NCBI GenBank assembly: GCA_902533075.1
Contig: CACAKN010000001.1
Span: 62,001 to 126,000, forward strand
Source: an uncultured Pelagibacteraceae bacterium
GTDB taxonomy: Bacteria; Pseudomonadota; Alphaproteobacteria; Pelagibacterales; Pelagibacteraceae
Length of the DNA: 64,000 nucleotides
Direction: 5' to 3'
In this document: one piece after another, positions 44,349-56,115 of the stretch
Layout of the letters: the number at the start of each line of letters is the position of its first letter
Position numbering within the stretch: the stretch's first letter is position 1
The notes under the pieces: generated by a model
Databases searched by the model: none
Told to the model about the DNA's origin: nothing
The model's input: the letters and a program-made list of their open reading frames with translations, nothing else
Translations under genes and position numbers: made by a program

Positions 44349-46727
44349 ATGGACGTTAAATTATCATTACCGCTTCTTCCGCTAAGAGACATAGTAGTAT
44401 TTCCAAGTATGGTTATTCCTTTGTTTGTAGGTAGAGATAAATCTATTTTAGCTTTGAATGAAGTAATGAAAAAAGATAAAAAAATTATTTTAGTCACTCA
44501 AAAAAATTCAGAAATCGACGATCCAAAAAAAACAGACATTTTTATGTATGGTTGTGAAGGAAGTATTCTGCAGCTCTTAAAACTTCCTGATGGGACCGTT
44601 AAAGTTTTAGTTGAGGGAATTAAAAGAGTAAAAATACTGGATTTTAAGGATAATGAAAAATTTATTGTATGTGATTTTACTTCCTATAGTGATGTAAATA
44701 GTGACAACGAAGATTTGTATCCATTAGCTGTTACTGCTGTTAGAAGATTAGAAAAACTTACTTCAATAAATAAAAAAATCTCATCAGAAACAATTAACGC
44801 AATTAAACAATTTAAAGACCCTTCCCAAATTGCAGATAATATTGCCTCTCATATCACGGCAACAATTTCAGAAAAACAACAAATATTTGAAACAGTGGAT
44901 GTTAAAAAGAGGTTAAATGCAATAATAAAAATAATGGAAAATGAAACTAGCATTATTGGTGTAGAAAAAAGAATTAGAGGCAGAGTCAAAACTCAAATGG
45001 AAAAAACTCAAAGAGAGTACTATTTAAACGAACAACTTAAAGCTATTCAAAAAGAATTGGGAGAAATTGAGGATGGTAAGGATGAAAGTACTAGTCTTAA
45101 TAAAGCGATTCTTAAATCAAAGATGCCCAAAGAAGTCGAAAAAAAATGTTTACAAGAACTTAAAAAATTAAAAAATATGAGTCCAATGTCAGCAGAAGCA
45201 ACTGTAGTGAGAAATTATTTAGATTGGATGATTGATCTTCCTTGGTACAAAAAAAGTGAAGTAGATATAGATTTAACAAAAGCATTAAATGTGTTAGATA
45301 AAGATCATTTTGGCTTAGAGAAAGTAAAAGAGAGAATTATCGAATTTTTAGCTGTCCAAAAAAGAATGGAAAAAATCAAAGGACCAATTTTATGCTTGGT
45401 TGGACCACCAGGCGTTGGAAAAACATCTTTAGGTAAATCTATTGCAAAAGCAACTAATAGAGAGTTTGTGAGAATGTCAGTTGGTGGAATGCGTGATGAG
45501 GCTGAAATAAGAGGTCACAGAAGAACTTACATTGGATCGTTACCTGGAAAAATAATTCAAATGATGAAAAAAGCTGGAACAAAAAATCCACTTATTTTGT
45601 TAGATGAGATAGATAAAATTGGAAATGACTACAGAGGTGATCCATCATCTGCATTACTTGAGGCTTTAGATCCAGAACAAAACACAAATTTTAATGATCA
45701 TTATTTAGAAGTTGATTATGATTTATCTGATGTAATGTTCGTTACCACAGCAAATACTCTCAATATTTTACCTCCACTTTTAGATAGAATGGAAATAATT
45801 AGATTAGCTGGTTACACAGAAGATGAAAAGATTAATATTGCAAATAAATATTTACTCCCAAAACAGATAAAAGATAACGGTGTAAAAGAAAAAGAAATGA
45901 AATTAGGAGATGATATAATCAGAGAAATAATTAGAAGTTACACCAAAGAGTCAGGGGTACGAAATCTTGAAAGAGAAATTTCTAAAGTTGCAAGAAAAGT
46001 TGTTAAAAAAGTTGTTTCTGGTGAAGAAAAAGAAGTTAATATTAATACCAATAACTTATCTGATTTTCTTGGTGTTCCTAAATTTAAATTTGGAGAATTA
46101 GAAAGTGAAAATAGAGTTGGTATAGTCACAGGTTTAGCTTGGACAGAATATGGAGGTGAAATTTTAAAAATTGAAACAGTCACCATGCCGGGAAAAGGCA
46201 GGATGCAAATAACTGGTAAATTAGGTGATGTGATGCAAGAATCAGTAAAAGCTGCAAAATCATTTGTTAGATCGAAATGTTTAGAATATGGAATAATTCC
46301 TCCTTTATTTGAAAAAAAGGATTTTCATATTCATGTACCAGAAGGTGCTACGCCTAAAGATGGTCCTTCTGCTGGTATAGGAATGGTTACTTCAATTGTT
46401 TCCTCTATAACAAGTATCCCTGTAAGAAGAGATATAGCTATGACAGGTGAGGTAACATTGACAGGTCAAGTTTTGCCAATAGGTGGTTTAAAAGAAAAAT
46501 TACTTGCAGCTCATAGAGCTGGTATTAAAGAAGTCTTAATACCAAAAGAAAATGTTAAAGATTTAGTTGATATGCCAAAAAAAATTATTGATGAAATAAA
46601 AATAACCCCAGTTGAATTTGCAGACGAAGTTTTAAAAATTGCATTAACTAAAGAACTTAAAAAGACAGAATGGGTTGAGGTTGATATATCAAAAAAAGAT
46701 GACAAATCTCAAGCTAGTATTCAATAA
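44349..46727 (+). CDS. lon: ATP-dependent protease Lon
   Basis: LPLLPLRDIVVFPSMVIPLFVGR, GPPGVGKTSLGKSIA, KDGPSAGIGM. Confidence 0.98.
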   Translation: MDVKLSLPLLPLRDIVVFPSMVIPLFVGRDKSILALNEVMKKDKKIILVTQKNSEIDDPKKTDIFMYGCEGSILQLLKLPDGTVKVLVEGIKRVKILDFKDNEKFIVCDFTSYSDVNSDNEDLYPLAVTAVRRLEKLTSINKKISSETINAIKQFKDPSQIADNIASHITATISEKQQIFETVDVKKRLNAIIKIMENETSIIGVEKRIRGRVKTQMEKTQREYYLNEQLKAIQKELGEIEDGKDESTSLNKAILKSKMPKEVEKKCLQELKKLKNMSPMSAEATVVRNYLDWMIDLPWYKKSEVDIDLTKALNVLDKDHFGLEKVKERIIEFLAVQKRMEKIKGPILCLVGPPGVGKTSLGKSIAKATNREFVRMSVGGMRDEAEIRGHRRTYIGSLPGKIIQMMKKAGTKNPLILLDEIDKIGNDYRGDPSSALLEALDPEQNTNFNDHYLEVDYDLSDVMFVTTANTLNILPPLLDRMEIIRLAGYTEDEKINIANKYLLPKQIKDNGVKEKEMKLGDDIIREIIRSYTKESGVRNLEREISKVARKVVKKVVSGEEKEVNINTNNLSDFLGVPKFKFGELESENRVGIVTGLAWTEYGGEILKIETVTMPGKGRMQITGKLGDVMQESVKAAKSFVRSKCLEYGIIPPLFEKKDFHIHVPEGATPKDGPSAGIGMVTSIVSSITSIPVRRDIAMTGEVTLTGQVLPIGGLKEKLLAAHRAGIKEVLIPKENVKDLVDMPKKIIDEIKITPVEFADEVLKIALTKELKKTEWVEVDISKKDDKSQASIQ

Positions 46728-46776
46728 TAATTAATTTACATTATCGAAACGTTGATGTATTAGTAAACATCATTTT

Positions 46777-46852
46777 GGGCGGTTAGCTCAGTTGGTAGAG
46801 CATCTCGTTTACACCGAGGGGGTCAAAGGTTCGAGTCCTTTACTGCCCACCA
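46777..46852 (+). tRNA. tRNA-Val(TAC)
   Basis: GGGCGGT...TCTCG-TTTACAC-CGAGG...ACTGCCCACCA. Confidence 0.95.
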
Positions 46853-46867
46853 AAATGAGTCAAAAGT

Positions 46868-46944
46868 GGGGGTGTAGCTCAGTTGGTTAGAGCGATCGCC
46901 TGTCACGCGATAGGTCGAGGGTTCGAGTCCCTTCACTCCCGCCA
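46868..46944 (+). tRNA. tRNA-Asp(GTC)
   Basis: GGGGGTG...CGCCTGTCACGCG...CACTCCCGCCA. Confidence 0.95.
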
Positions 46945-46976
46945 CTTTTAAAGTTTATCAATAAATTATTACGTTT

Positions 46977-46995
46977 AGTAATGATAATCGTTATC
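46977..46995. promoter_or_regulatory. Fur-box-like dyad upstream of nuoA
   Basis: AGTAATGATAATCGTTATC matches GATAATGATAATCATTATC at 16/19; core TGATAA-TCG-TTATCA. Confidence 0.5.
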
Positions 46996-47070
46996 AATTA
47001 TAGTGTATATTTTGAATAATGTGACCTATCTACACTTCATCAACCTTTAAAAAATGATATATATTCGATC

Positions 47071-47439
47071 ATGACTGCGGAATTTTTAAAAGATTATTTG
47101 CCTATAATTTTGTTCCTAATAATAGCTTTAGGATTAAGTTGTGCATTTATTGCAATTAATTTTATTCTTTCTCCAAAACATCCAGATCCAGAGAAACTTT
47201 CTGCTTATGAATGTGGATTTGAACCATTTCAAGATTCAAGAATGGAATTTGATGTTAGATTTTATTTAGTTGCAATTTTATTTATAATTTTTGATTTAGA
47301 GATAGCGTTTTTATTCCCTTGGGCAATATCATTGGGAAATATTGGAATTCTTGGTTTTACATCAATGATGATTTTTTTATTCATACTCACAATCGGATTT
47401 ATATATGAATGGAAAAAAGGTGCTTTAGACTGGGAATAG
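47071..47439 (+). CDS. nuoA: NADH-quinone oxidoreductase subunit A
   Basis: [44 protein letters not shown]. Confidence 0.97.
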   Translation: MTAEFLKDYLPIILFLIIALGLSCAFIAINFILSPKHPDPEKLSAYECGFEPFQDSRMEFDVRFYLVAILFIIFDLEIAFLFPWAISLGNIGILGFTSMMIFLFILTIGFIYEWKKGALDWE

Positions 47440-47451
47440 TAATTAATTTAA

Positions 47452-47967
47452 ATGAATAATAAGTTAGATCAAATACCTAATGAGTTTAAACAGTTAGCCG
47501 AGGACTTCGGTAAAAACGGTTTTATTACAACTTCTTTAGATAATTTAGTTAATTGGTCAAGATCTGGCTCCTTACATTGGATGACTTTTGGTCTTGCATG
47601 TTGTGCTGTTGAAATGATGCAAACTGCAATGCCCAGGTATGATTTAGAAAGATTTGGTGCTGCACCAAGAGGATCACCTAGACAATCTGATGTAATGATA
47701 GTTGCTGGAACTTTAACTAATAAAATGGCTCCAGCTTTAAGAAAAGTATACGACCAAATGCCAGAACCTAGATACGTTATATCAATGGGTAGTTGTGCCA
47801 ATGGAGGAGGATACTACCACTATTCTTATTCTGTTGTGAGAGGATGCGATCGCATAGTTCCTGTAGATATATATGTTCCTGGATGTCCTCCTTCTGCGGA
47901 AGCATTGCTATATGGAATAATGCAACTTCAAAAAAAAATTAGAAATAAAGGTTCATTGAACAGATAA
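47452..47967 (+). CDS. nuoB: NADH-quinone oxidoreductase subunit B
   Basis: [50 protein letters not shown]. Confidence 0.98.
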   Translation: MNNKLDQIPNEFKQLAEDFGKNGFITTSLDNLVNWSRSGSLHWMTFGLACCAVEMMQTAMPRYDLERFGAAPRGSPRQSDVMIVAGTLTNKMAPALRKVYDQMPEPRYVISMGSCANGGGYYHYSYSVVRGCDRIVPVDIYVPGCPPSAEALLYGIMQLQKKIRNKGSLNR

Positions 47968-47968
47968 A

Positions 47969-48574
47969 ATGATAAATTTATTAGATTTAGAAAAAAAAAT
48001 TAATTCAGAACTAAACACCAAAATAAAAAAAACTGAAATTAAACACAATCAATTATACATGGAAATTGATAAAGATGATTTAATTGACGTTACGTTATTC
48101 ATTAAAACAAATAAAAACACAAAATTTAGGCAACTCATAGATATTACAGTTGTAGATTATCCAGAACAAACTCAGAGATTTAAAATGGTATATTTATTTT
48201 TAAGTCATGAATTTAATCAAAGAATTATTCTAAATTATTTTATAAATGAAAATGAAGTTATCTCTTCTTTAACTTCGATTTTTCCATCGGCAAATTGGAT
48301 GGAGAGAGAAGTTTTTGATATGTATGGTGTTAATTTCAAAGACCACCCTGATTTAAGAAGAATTCTTACAGATTATGGTTTTGAGGGACATCCTTTAAGA
48401 AAAGATTTTCCTTTGACTGGCAATTTAGAAGTTAGATATAGCGAAGAGCAGAAGAAAGTTATTAGTGAACCTGTAAAATTAGAGCAAAATTATAGAAATT
48501 TTGATTACGAAAGTCCTTGGGAGGGCACAAAATACATTAAAGAACAATCAGACAACAATGACAAAAAAAATTAA
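47969..48574 (+). CDS. nuoC: NADH-quinone oxidoreductase subunit C
   Basis: [41 protein letters not shown]. Confidence 0.97.
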   Translation: MINLLDLEKKINSELNTKIKKTEIKHNQLYMEIDKDDLIDVTLFIKTNKNTKFRQLIDITVVDYPEQTQRFKMVYLFLSHEFNQRIILNYFINENEVISSLTSIFPSANWMEREVFDMYGVNFKDHPDLRRILTDYGFEGHPLRKDFPLTGNLEVRYSEEQKKVISEPVKLEQNYRNFDYESPWEGTKYIKEQSDNNDKKN

Positions 48575-49733
48575 AAATTTAAACTTAAACTTTGGTCCGC
48601 AACATCCAGCAGCACATGGTGTGTTAAGATTAATTTTAGAACTAGATGGAGAAGTAGTTGAAAAAGCTGATCCACATATAGGTTTGTTGCATAGAGGAAC
48701 AGAAAAGTTAATAGAGAATAAAACATACATGCAAGCAGTTCCATATTTTGATCGTCTTGATTATGTTGCACCCATGAATCAAGAACATGCTTTTGCTTTA
48801 GCAATTGAAAAAGTATTGAACATAGAAGTTCCAATTAGAGCACAATTTATTAGAGTAATGTTTTGTGAGATTGGAAGGATTCTCAGCCATATTTTAAATG
48901 TAACAACTCAAGCATTAGACGTTGGAGCTTTAACTCCTTCATTATGGGGATTTGAAGAAAGAGAAACATTAATGACTTTTTACGAAAGGGCATCAGGCTC
49001 AAGATTACATGCAAATTATTTTAGGACGGGTGGTGTTCATCAAGATTTACCAGCAGATTTAGAAAAAGATATCTTAAAATTTTGTGAAACATTTCCAAAA
49101 ATTTTAGATGATTTAGAAAATTTATTGACAGATAACAGAATATTTAAACAAAGAAATGTAGATATTGGAATTGTAACTAAAGAAGATGCTCTAAATTATT
49201 CTTTTAGTGGTGTAATGTTAAGAGGTTCTGGTGTTGCCTGGGATTTAAGAAAATCACAACCTTATGATTGTTATGAGCAATTAGAATTTAAGGTACCAAT
49301 AGGTAAAAATGGTGATTGTTATGATCGATACTTGTGTAGAATTGAAGAAATGAAAGAAAGTGTCTTAATAATTAAACAATGTTTGGCTAAAATGGAAAAA
49401 GGTCCAATCAAATCATTTGATGGTAAAATTTCTCCGCCGTCTAAAAAAGAGATAAAACAATCAATGGAAGCTTTAATTCATCACTTTAAATTATTCACTG
49501 AAGGCTACAGGGTTCCTAAAGATGAAATATACACTGCAGTAGAAGCACCTAAAGGAGAGTTTGGAGTTTATTTGATTTCGGATGGTTCAAGCAAACCATA
49601 CAAATGTAAAATTAGAGCCCCGGGTTTTTCTCACTTACAGTCTATGGATTATTTAATAAAAGGTCATATGTTAGCAGATGTTCCTGCTGTTCTAGGGTCT
49701 CTCGATATTGTTTTCGGTGAGGTAGATAGATGA
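48558..49733 (+). CDS. nuoD: NADH-quinone oxidoreductase subunit D
   Basis: [26 protein letters not shown] 48558. Confidence 0.97.
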   Translation: MTKKIKNLNLNFGPQHPAAHGVLRLILELDGEVVEKADPHIGLLHRGTEKLIENKTYMQAVPYFDRLDYVAPMNQEHAFALAIEKVLNIEVPIRAQFIRVMFCEIGRILSHILNVTTQALDVGALTPSLWGFEERETLMTFYERASGSRLHANYFRTGGVHQDLPADLEKDILKFCETFPKILDDLENLLTDNRIFKQRNVDIGIVTKEDALNYSFSGVMLRGSGVAWDLRKSQPYDCYEQLEFKVPIGKNGDCYDRYLCRIEEMKESVLIIKQCLAKMEKGPIKSFDGKISPPSKKEIKQSMEALIHHFKLFTEGYRVPKDEIYTAVEAPKGEFGVYLISDGSSKPYKCKIRAPGFSHLQSMDYLIKGHMLADVPAVLGSLDIVFGEVDR

Positions 49734-50338
49734 GTTTAAGAAGACCAGCAAAAGATCAACCGGAGACCTTTGAATTTAGTTCCTCTTCACTAGAGGCAGC
49801 AAATTCTATTATTTCTAAATATCCCAATGGTAAACAACAAAGTGCAGTTATGGCATTATTATATATTGCTCAAAGACAAAATAATAATTGGATACCATTG
49901 GCTGCCATGAAGTACATCGCTAAATTTTTAGATATGCCATATATAAAAGTTTACGAAGTAGCAACTTTTTATTCTATGTACAATTTATCACCAGTAGGAA
50001 AATATTTTATTCAAGTTTGTACCACTACTCCATGCATGATTAGAGGTGCCAATAAATTAGTTGAAGCATGTAAAGAAAAAATATCAGAAAAAGAAACTGA
50101 ATTATCAAGTGATAAAAATTGCTCTTGGATGGAAGTAGAATGTTTAGGTGCCTGTGTAAATGCTCCTATGATGCAAATAAATGATGATTATTATGAAGAT
50201 CTAAATAAAGAAAAAACCCTAGAAATTTTAGATAAAATTTTAAAAGGTGAAACACCTAAGCCTGGTTCATATAGAGGAAGGGTTAATAATGAACCTGAAA
50301 ACAATAGAAAAACACTTATGGATTTAAAAAATGCTTAA
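49730..50338 (+). CDS. nuoE: NADH-quinone oxidoreductase subunit E
   Basis: [47 protein letters not shown]. Confidence 0.97.
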   Translation: MSLRRPAKDQPETFEFSSSSLEAANSIISKYPNGKQQSAVMALLYIAQRQNNNWIPLAAMKYIAKFLDMPYIKVYEVATFYSMYNLSPVGKYFIQVCTTTPCMIRGANKLVEACKEKISEKETELSSDKNCSWMEVECLGACVNAPMMQINDDYYEDLNKEKTLEILDKILKGETPKPGSYRGRVNNEPENNRKTLMDLKNA

Positions 50339-51659
50339 AGATAAAGATAGAATTTTTCAAAACTTATATAATGATTTAGGATCAGACATTTCTTCATCTC
50401 AAAGAAGGGGTGACTGGGTTAATACTAAAGAAATAATGGATAAAGGTAGAGATTGGATAATAAATGAAATAAAAGAATCTCAACTAAGAGGTAGAGGTGG
50501 TGCTGGTTTTCCTACAGGATTAAAATGGTCCTTTGCACCAAAAGAAGTTGGAGCAAGACCCCATTATTTAGTTATAAATGGTGACGAGTCAGAGCCAGGC
50601 ACTTGTAAGGATCGAGATATATTAAGATTTGAACCCCATAAATTAATAGAAGGATGTTTATTAGCTTCTTATGCTGTTCAAGCTCATGTTTGTTATATTT
50701 ATATCAGAGGTGAGTATTTTATTGATGGAGAAAAACTTCAAAAAGCAATTGATGAAGCTTATGAAAAAAATTTGATTGGTAAAAATGCAGCTGGTACTGG
50801 ATGGGATTTAGATATTTATATTCATTATGGTGCTGGAGCATATATTTGTGGTGAAGAGACAGCTTTACTTGAAAGTATAGAAGGCAAAAAAGGACAACCA
50901 AGACTGAAGCCACCATTTCCTGCGTTAATTGGGCTTTATGGATGTCCTACAATAATTAACAATGTTGAAACTATAGCTGTGGTTCCAACTATTCTAAAAA
51001 GAGGTGGAAAATGGTTTGCCTCTTTAGGAAGAGATAAAAATACAGGTACTAAAATTTTCTGTATATCAGGAAACGTAAACACCCCATGTAATGTCGAAGA
51101 AGAAATGAATATACCTTTAAAAGAATTAATCGAAGTTCATGCAGGTGGAGTAATAGGAGGTTGGGGAAATTTACAAGCTGTAATACCTGGTGGATCATCA
51201 ATGCCATTAATTCCTAAAGAAAAATGTGAGACATTGACAATGGACTTTGACTCTTTAGTAGCAGAAAAAAGTGGATTAGGAACAGCTGGAGTGGTCGTAA
51301 TAAATAAAGACCAAGATATAATTAAATGTATGGCAAGAATTGCAAGATTTTATAAACACGAAAGCTGTGGACAATGCACACCGTGTAGAGAAGGTTCAGG
51401 TTGGATGTGGAGAATGCTTGAAAGAATGGCTAGAGGAGAAGCATCAAAAGATGAAGTTGACATGTTGGGTGATGTAACCAAACAAATTGAAGGTCATACT
51501 ATCTGTGCTTTTGGTGAAGGATCTTCTTGGCCAGTTCAAGGTTTATTAAGACATTTTAAGGATGAAATAAAAAAAAGAAATAAATTTGATCCAATTGTAA
51601 AAGAAAATAAAAATATTCCTTACTTAGTAGATCAACACTTATTGGATAAAAATGCTTAA
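50331..51659 (+). CDS. nuoF: NADH-quinone oxidoreductase subunit F
   Basis: [29 protein letters not shown]. Confidence 0.98.
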   Translation: MLKDKDRIFQNLYNDLGSDISSSQRRGDWVNTKEIMDKGRDWIINEIKESQLRGRGGAGFPTGLKWSFAPKEVGARPHYLVINGDESEPGTCKDRDILRFEPHKLIEGCLLASYAVQAHVCYIYIRGEYFIDGEKLQKAIDEAYEKNLIGKNAAGTGWDLDIYIHYGAGAYICGEETALLESIEGKKGQPRLKPPFPALIGLYGCPTIINNVETIAVVPTILKRGGKWFASLGRDKNTGTKIFCISGNVNTPCNVEEEMNIPLKELIEVHAGGVIGGWGNLQAVIPGGSSMPLIPKEKCETLTMDFDSLVAEKSGLGTAGVVVINKDQDIIKCMARIARFYKHESCGQCTPCREGSGWMWRMLERMARGEASKDEVDMLGDVTKQIEGHTICAFGEGSSWPVQGLLRHFKDEIKKRNKFDPIVKENKNIPYLVDQHLLDKNA

Positions 51660-53685
51660 ATTAAGAGTAAATGATACAGAGGTTGAAGTCGAAGAAGGTC
51701 TAACAGTTCTTCAAGCTTGTGAAAAAGCTGGAGTTGAAATCCCAAGATTTTGTTATCATGAAAAATTATCTATAGCTGGAAATTGTAGAATGTGCTTAGT
51801 GGAAATGGAAAAATCTCCCAAACCTATTGCTTCATGTGCGATGCCTGCAGCTGAAGGCATGGTAATAAAAACAAATACTTCAAAAATTGAAAAATCAAGA
51901 AAAGGTGTAATGGAATTTTTACTAGCAAATCATCCTTTAGACTGCCCAGTCTGTGACCAAGGAGGAGAATGTGATCTCCAAGATCAGTCAATGTTTTATG
52001 GAATTGATAAGTCTAGATTTAAAGAAAACAAAAGAGCTGTACCAGATAAATATATGGGACCTTTAATTAAAACCCAAATGACAAGATGTATACATTGTAC
52101 AAGATGTGTGAGATTTGCAACAGAGATAGCAGGTGTGCCTGAATTAGGTGCTATAGGAAGAGGTGAAGACATGCAAATTACAACTTACTTAGAACAATCA
52201 ATACAGTCTGAGCTGTCAGGAAATGTAATTGATCTTTGTCCTGTAGGAGCCCTTACTTCTAAACCTTATGTTTTTGAAGCGAGACCATGGGAATTAAAAA
52301 AAACAGAAACTATAGATATAATGGATGCTGTTGGTTCAAATATTAGAGTAGATACTTACGACTGGGAAGTAAAAAGAGTTTTACCAATAATAAACGAAGA
52401 CATAAATGAAGAGTGGATTTCTGATAAAACTAGATATGCTTGCGACGGTCTATTAAGTCAAAGATTAGATACACCTTATATAAAATATAATAATAAATTT
52501 GAAAAAGCTTCATGGGATGAAGTTTTTAAAATTATAAAATCAAAAATACAAAATACTGATAAAGATAAAATAGCCGGATTTGTTGGTGATCTGATAAATA
52601 TGGAAGCTAGCTATATATTTAAGGAATTTTTAGAAAGAACTATAGATACAAAAAATTATGAGTCTAGATCATCTGATATGTTTATTGATAGCTCTAAAAG
52701 AGAAAACTATTTATTTAATTCAACAATTAATGGTATTGAGGAGTCAGATTTAATTCTCTTAATTGGAACTAATCCAAGATTTGAAGCCACTATGCTAAAT
52801 GCAAGAATTCGAAAGGCTTATTTAAAAAATAAAGTCAAAATTGTTTCTTTAAATGATATAGGTGATTTAACCTATCCTTATAAAAGCCTTGATGGAAAAA
52901 CTCAAACAATCAAAGATATTTTTGAAAATAAAAATGAACTTACAAAAGAAATTATTGAAGCTCAAAAACCAATGATCATATTTGGAGAGTCATTTCTAAA
53001 ATCTAAGTCAGCTAAATTTTTATTTAGTTCTTTTAAAAAGTTTTTGTTGAGTAACAATAAATTTACTGATGATTGGAGTCCTCTAAATTTTTTACCTTCC
53101 GATGCAGCTTCAGTTGGAAGTTTAGATCTTGATATAATTGATAAAAAAGATGAATTAATAAAGAAACTGAATGAAAATAAATTTGATTTAGTTTTTTTAA
53201 TGGGTCAGGATAATTTTAAATTTAATAAAAAAAATGAGTTTATAATATATGTAGGAAGTCATGGTGATAATGGTGCAGAACTAGCAGATATTATTTTACC
53301 AGGAGCAGCTTACACAGAGCAATCAGGTCATTATACTAATTTAGAAGGTAAAGTACAAAAAGCTTATAAAGCATCATATCCACCAGGAGATGCTAAAGAA
53401 GATTGGGAAATTATAAATAATCTTGCTGAATTTATGAATAATAGAAAACTTTTTAATGATAGAGATGAATTAGAGAGCAGTATGTTCAACTATATAAATT
53501 TAAAAAAAGAAAAACAAGAAAGCCCCTCTAACACTAAAATAGACTTAAGTGATTTTGAGGACGAAACCCTTAAAATAACATACAAGGATTATTATTTTTC
53601 AAATGTAATTGCACGATCATCAAAAACGATGTTGAATTGTAATAATTCTAAATTAGAAGTTAAACGAACTGGCACCGAAGGGTAA
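51652..53685 (+). CDS. nuoG: NADH-quinone oxidoreductase subunit G
   Basis: [36 protein letters not shown]. Confidence 0.97.
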   Translation: MLKLRVNDTEVEVEEGLTVLQACEKAGVEIPRFCYHEKLSIAGNCRMCLVEMEKSPKPIASCAMPAAEGMVIKTNTSKIEKSRKGVMEFLLANHPLDCPVCDQGGECDLQDQSMFYGIDKSRFKENKRAVPDKYMGPLIKTQMTRCIHCTRCVRFATEIAGVPELGAIGRGEDMQITTYLEQSIQSELSGNVIDLCPVGALTSKPYVFEARPWELKKTETIDIMDAVGSNIRVDTYDWEVKRVLPIINEDINEEWISDKTRYACDGLLSQRLDTPYIKYNNKFEKASWDEVFKIIKSKIQNTDKDKIAGFVGDLINMEASYIFKEFLERTIDTKNYESRSSDMFIDSSKRENYLFNSTINGIEESDLILLIGTNPRFEATMLNARIRKAYLKNKVKIVSLNDIGDLTYPYKSLDGKTQTIKDIFENKNELTKEIIEAQKPMIIFGESFLKSKSAKFLFSSFKKFLLSNNKFTDDWSPLNFLPSDAASVGSLDLDIIDKKDELIKKLNENKFDLVFLMGQDNFKFNKKNEFIIYVGSHGDNGAELADIILPGAAYTEQSGHYTNLEGKVQKAYKASYPPGDAKEDWEIINNLAEFMNNRKLFNDRDELESSMFNYINLKKEKQESPSNTKIDLSDFEDETLKITYKDYYFSNVIARSSKTMLNCNNSKLEVKRTGTEG

Positions 53686-53688
53686 ATA

Positions 53689-54687
53689 ATGGAATACGTA
53701 AATTTAGTTTTTGAAGAAGTCTACAAAATCCTTTTTCTTCTTGTCCCAGTTTTAGTTTCTGTTGCCATGATTGTTTGGTTAGATAGAAGAGTTTGGGCTT
53801 TTGTTCAAAAAAGACAGGGCCCTAATGTTGTTGGCCCCTTTGGTTTATTACAATCATTAGCTGATGCATTAAAATATATTTTTAAAGAAATTATAATTCC
53901 AGCAAGCTCTAATAAGATTATTTTTATTTTGGCTCCTATTATTACAATGACTTTAGCTTTAATAGCATGGGCAGTTATACCCTTCGGAGAAGATCAGGTT
54001 TTAGCCAATATAAATGTTGGGATTCTTTATATTTTTGCTGTCTCATCTCTTGGAGTTTATGGAATTATAATGGGAGGCTGGGCGTCAAATTCCAAATACC
54101 CTTTTTTAGGTGCAATAAGATCTGCTGCTCAAATGGTTTCTTACGAGGTTTCAATTGGTATAATCATTATTAATGTTCTTTTGTGTGTAGGATCATTAAA
54201 TTTAAGTGATATCGTTTTAGCTCAACAAAACATCTGGTTCATAATTCCGTTATTTCCAATGTTTGTAATATTTTTTATATCCGCATTAGCAGAAACAAAT
54301 CGACCACCTTTTGATTTACCTGAAGCAGAAGCAGAATTAGTTGCTGGGTATCAAACTGAATATTCTGGCATGATGTACGCAATGTTTTGGTTAGGAGAGT
54401 ACGCAAATATTTTATTAATGTGTGCTTTAGGATCGATTTTATTCTTAGGAGGCTGGCTTTCACCTATTAATTTATATCCATTTAATTTGATTCCAGGAGC
54501 TATTTGGTTAATTTTAAAGATATTACTTTTATTTGTTTTATTTGCATTAGTTAAAGCAGTTGTACCAAGATATAGATATGATCAATTAATGAGACTAGGT
54601 TGGAAAATATTTCTTCCCTTGTCTCTTACTTATGTCGTTTTGACTGCAAGTTATTTATTTTATTTTAATCTTTTACCCACACATTAG
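53689..54687 (+). CDS. nuoH: NADH-quinone oxidoreductase subunit H
   Basis: [50 protein letters not shown]. Confidence 0.98.
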   Translation: MEYVNLVFEEVYKILFLLVPVLVSVAMIVWLDRRVWAFVQKRQGPNVVGPFGLLQSLADALKYIFKEIIIPASSNKIIFILAPIITMTLALIAWAVIPFGEDQVLANINVGILYIFAVSSLGVYGIIMGGWASNSKYPFLGAIRSAAQMVSYEVSIGIIIINVLLCVGSLNLSDIVLAQQNIWFIIPLFPMFVIFFISALAETNRPPFDLPEAEAELVAGYQTEYSGMMYAMFWLGEYANILLMCALGSILFLGGWLSPINLYPFNLIPGAIWLILKILLLFVLFALVKAVVPRYRYDQLMRLGWKIFLPLSLTYVVLTASYLFYFNLLPTH

Positions 54688-55173
54688 ATGAAAATTACAA
54701 GATTTTTAAAAACAATATTTATGGTTGATTTTATAACTGGGTTATTAATTGCCTTAAGAGAAATGTTTAAAACAAAAAAAACAATAAATTATCCTTTTGA
54801 GAAAGGAAAAATTAGCCCAAGATTTAGAGGAGAGCATGCACTTAGAAGATATCCAAATGGTGAAGAACGATGTATCGCATGTAAACTATGTGAAGCTGTA
54901 TGTCCTGCACAAGCAATTACAATCGAGTCAGCCGAAAGATCTGATGGGAGTAGAAAAACTACTCGTTACGATATTGATATGATGAAATGTATTTATTGTG
55001 GTCTATGTGAGGAGTCATGCCCTGTAGATGCAATAGTGCAAGGTCCTAATTTTGAGTTTTCGACGGAAACGAGAGAAGAACTTTATTACACTAAAGAAAA
55101 ATTATTAGACAATGGTGATAGATGGGAAAATGTTTTAGCGGCAAATATAAAATCAGATAATCCTTATAGATAA
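54688..55173 (+). CDS. nuoI: NADH-quinone oxidoreductase subunit I
   Basis: [32 protein letters not shown]. Confidence 0.98.
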   Translation: MKITRFLKTIFMVDFITGLLIALREMFKTKKTINYPFEKGKISPRFRGEHALRRYPNGEERCIACKLCEAVCPAQAITIESAERSDGSRKTTRYDIDMMKCIYCGLCEESCPVDAIVQGPNFEFSTETREELYYTKEKLLDNGDRWENVLAANIKSDNPYR

Positions 55174-55177
55174 ATTT

Positions 55178-55810
55178 ATGATAGCTCATGCAATATTTTT
55201 TTATGTATTTTCAATTATTGCAGTCATTTCAGCGATCATGGTCACTGTTTCAAAAAATACCGTACACTCAGTTTTTTTTTTAATATTAGATTTTATTAGT
55301 ATTTCATGTCTTTTTATAATGATTGGGGCAGAGTTTTTAGGGATGATAATGTTAATAGTATATGTTGGTGCTGTAGCTGTTTTATTCTTATTTGTTGTAA
55401 TGATGTTGAATGTTGCTCAACAAAAAAATCAATGGTTCTATTCTGAAGCAACTTCTAGTCATATTCCAATCGGTTTAATTATAAGCGCAATTATTTTTCT
55501 TGAATTAATTATTGTTGTAGGTGGTTGGAAATATAAACCTGAATTGTTAAATCCAAATACTACAAAAATTTCTAATGAAATAAGTAATACACACTCATTA
55601 GGTCAAATCCTGTATACAGATTATATACATGTTTTTCAAATAAGTGGAATGATTTTATTAATTGCGATGATAGGTGCAATCGTTCTTACTTTTAGACAAA
55701 GAGAAGGTGTTAAAACACAAAGTTATTTGAAACAAATTTCTAGAGAGAGATCTGAAGGTGTTAATGTTTTAGAGGTTCCATCAAATAAAGGAGTTAAGAT
55801 AGATGACTGA
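55178..55810 (+). CDS. nuoJ: NADH-quinone oxidoreductase subunit J
   Basis: [28 protein letters not shown]. Confidence 0.96.
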   Translation: MIAHAIFFYVFSIIAVISAIMVTVSKNTVHSVFFLILDFISISCLFIMIGAEFLGMIMLIVYVGAVAVLFLFVVMMLNVAQQKNQWFYSEATSSHIPIGLIISAIIFLELIIVVGGWKYKPELLNPNTTKISNEISNTHSLGQILYTDYIHVFQISGMILLIAMIGAIVLTFRQREGVKTQSYLKQISRERSEGVNVLEVPSNKGVKIDD

Positions 55811-56114
55811 AATAGGTTTAGGACATTATCTTACTTTAGGAGCGGTTATTTTTAGTATTGGCGTTATTGGAATCTTTTTAAATCGAAAAAATATTATTGT
55901 GATTTTGATGAGTATTGAACTGATATTGTTAGCTGTAAACATTAATTTAGTATCTTTTTCTATTTATCTTGATGATTTGACTGGTCAAGTTTTTACATTA
56001 TTTATCTTAACCGTTGCTGCTGCTGAGGCCGCAATTGGTCTAGCAATAATAGTAGTCTATTACCGAAACGCAGGAACTATACGGGTTGAAGAAATAGATA
56101 AATTAAAGGGATAA
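55803..56114 (+). CDS. nuoK: NADH-quinone oxidoreductase subunit K
   Basis: [37 protein letters not shown]. Confidence 0.97.
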   Translation: MTEIGLGHYLTLGAVIFSIGVIGIFLNRKNIIVILMSIELILLAVNINLVSFSIYLDDLTGQVFTLFILTVAAAEAAIGLAIIVVYYRNAGTIRVEEIDKLKG

Positions 56115-56115
56115 A

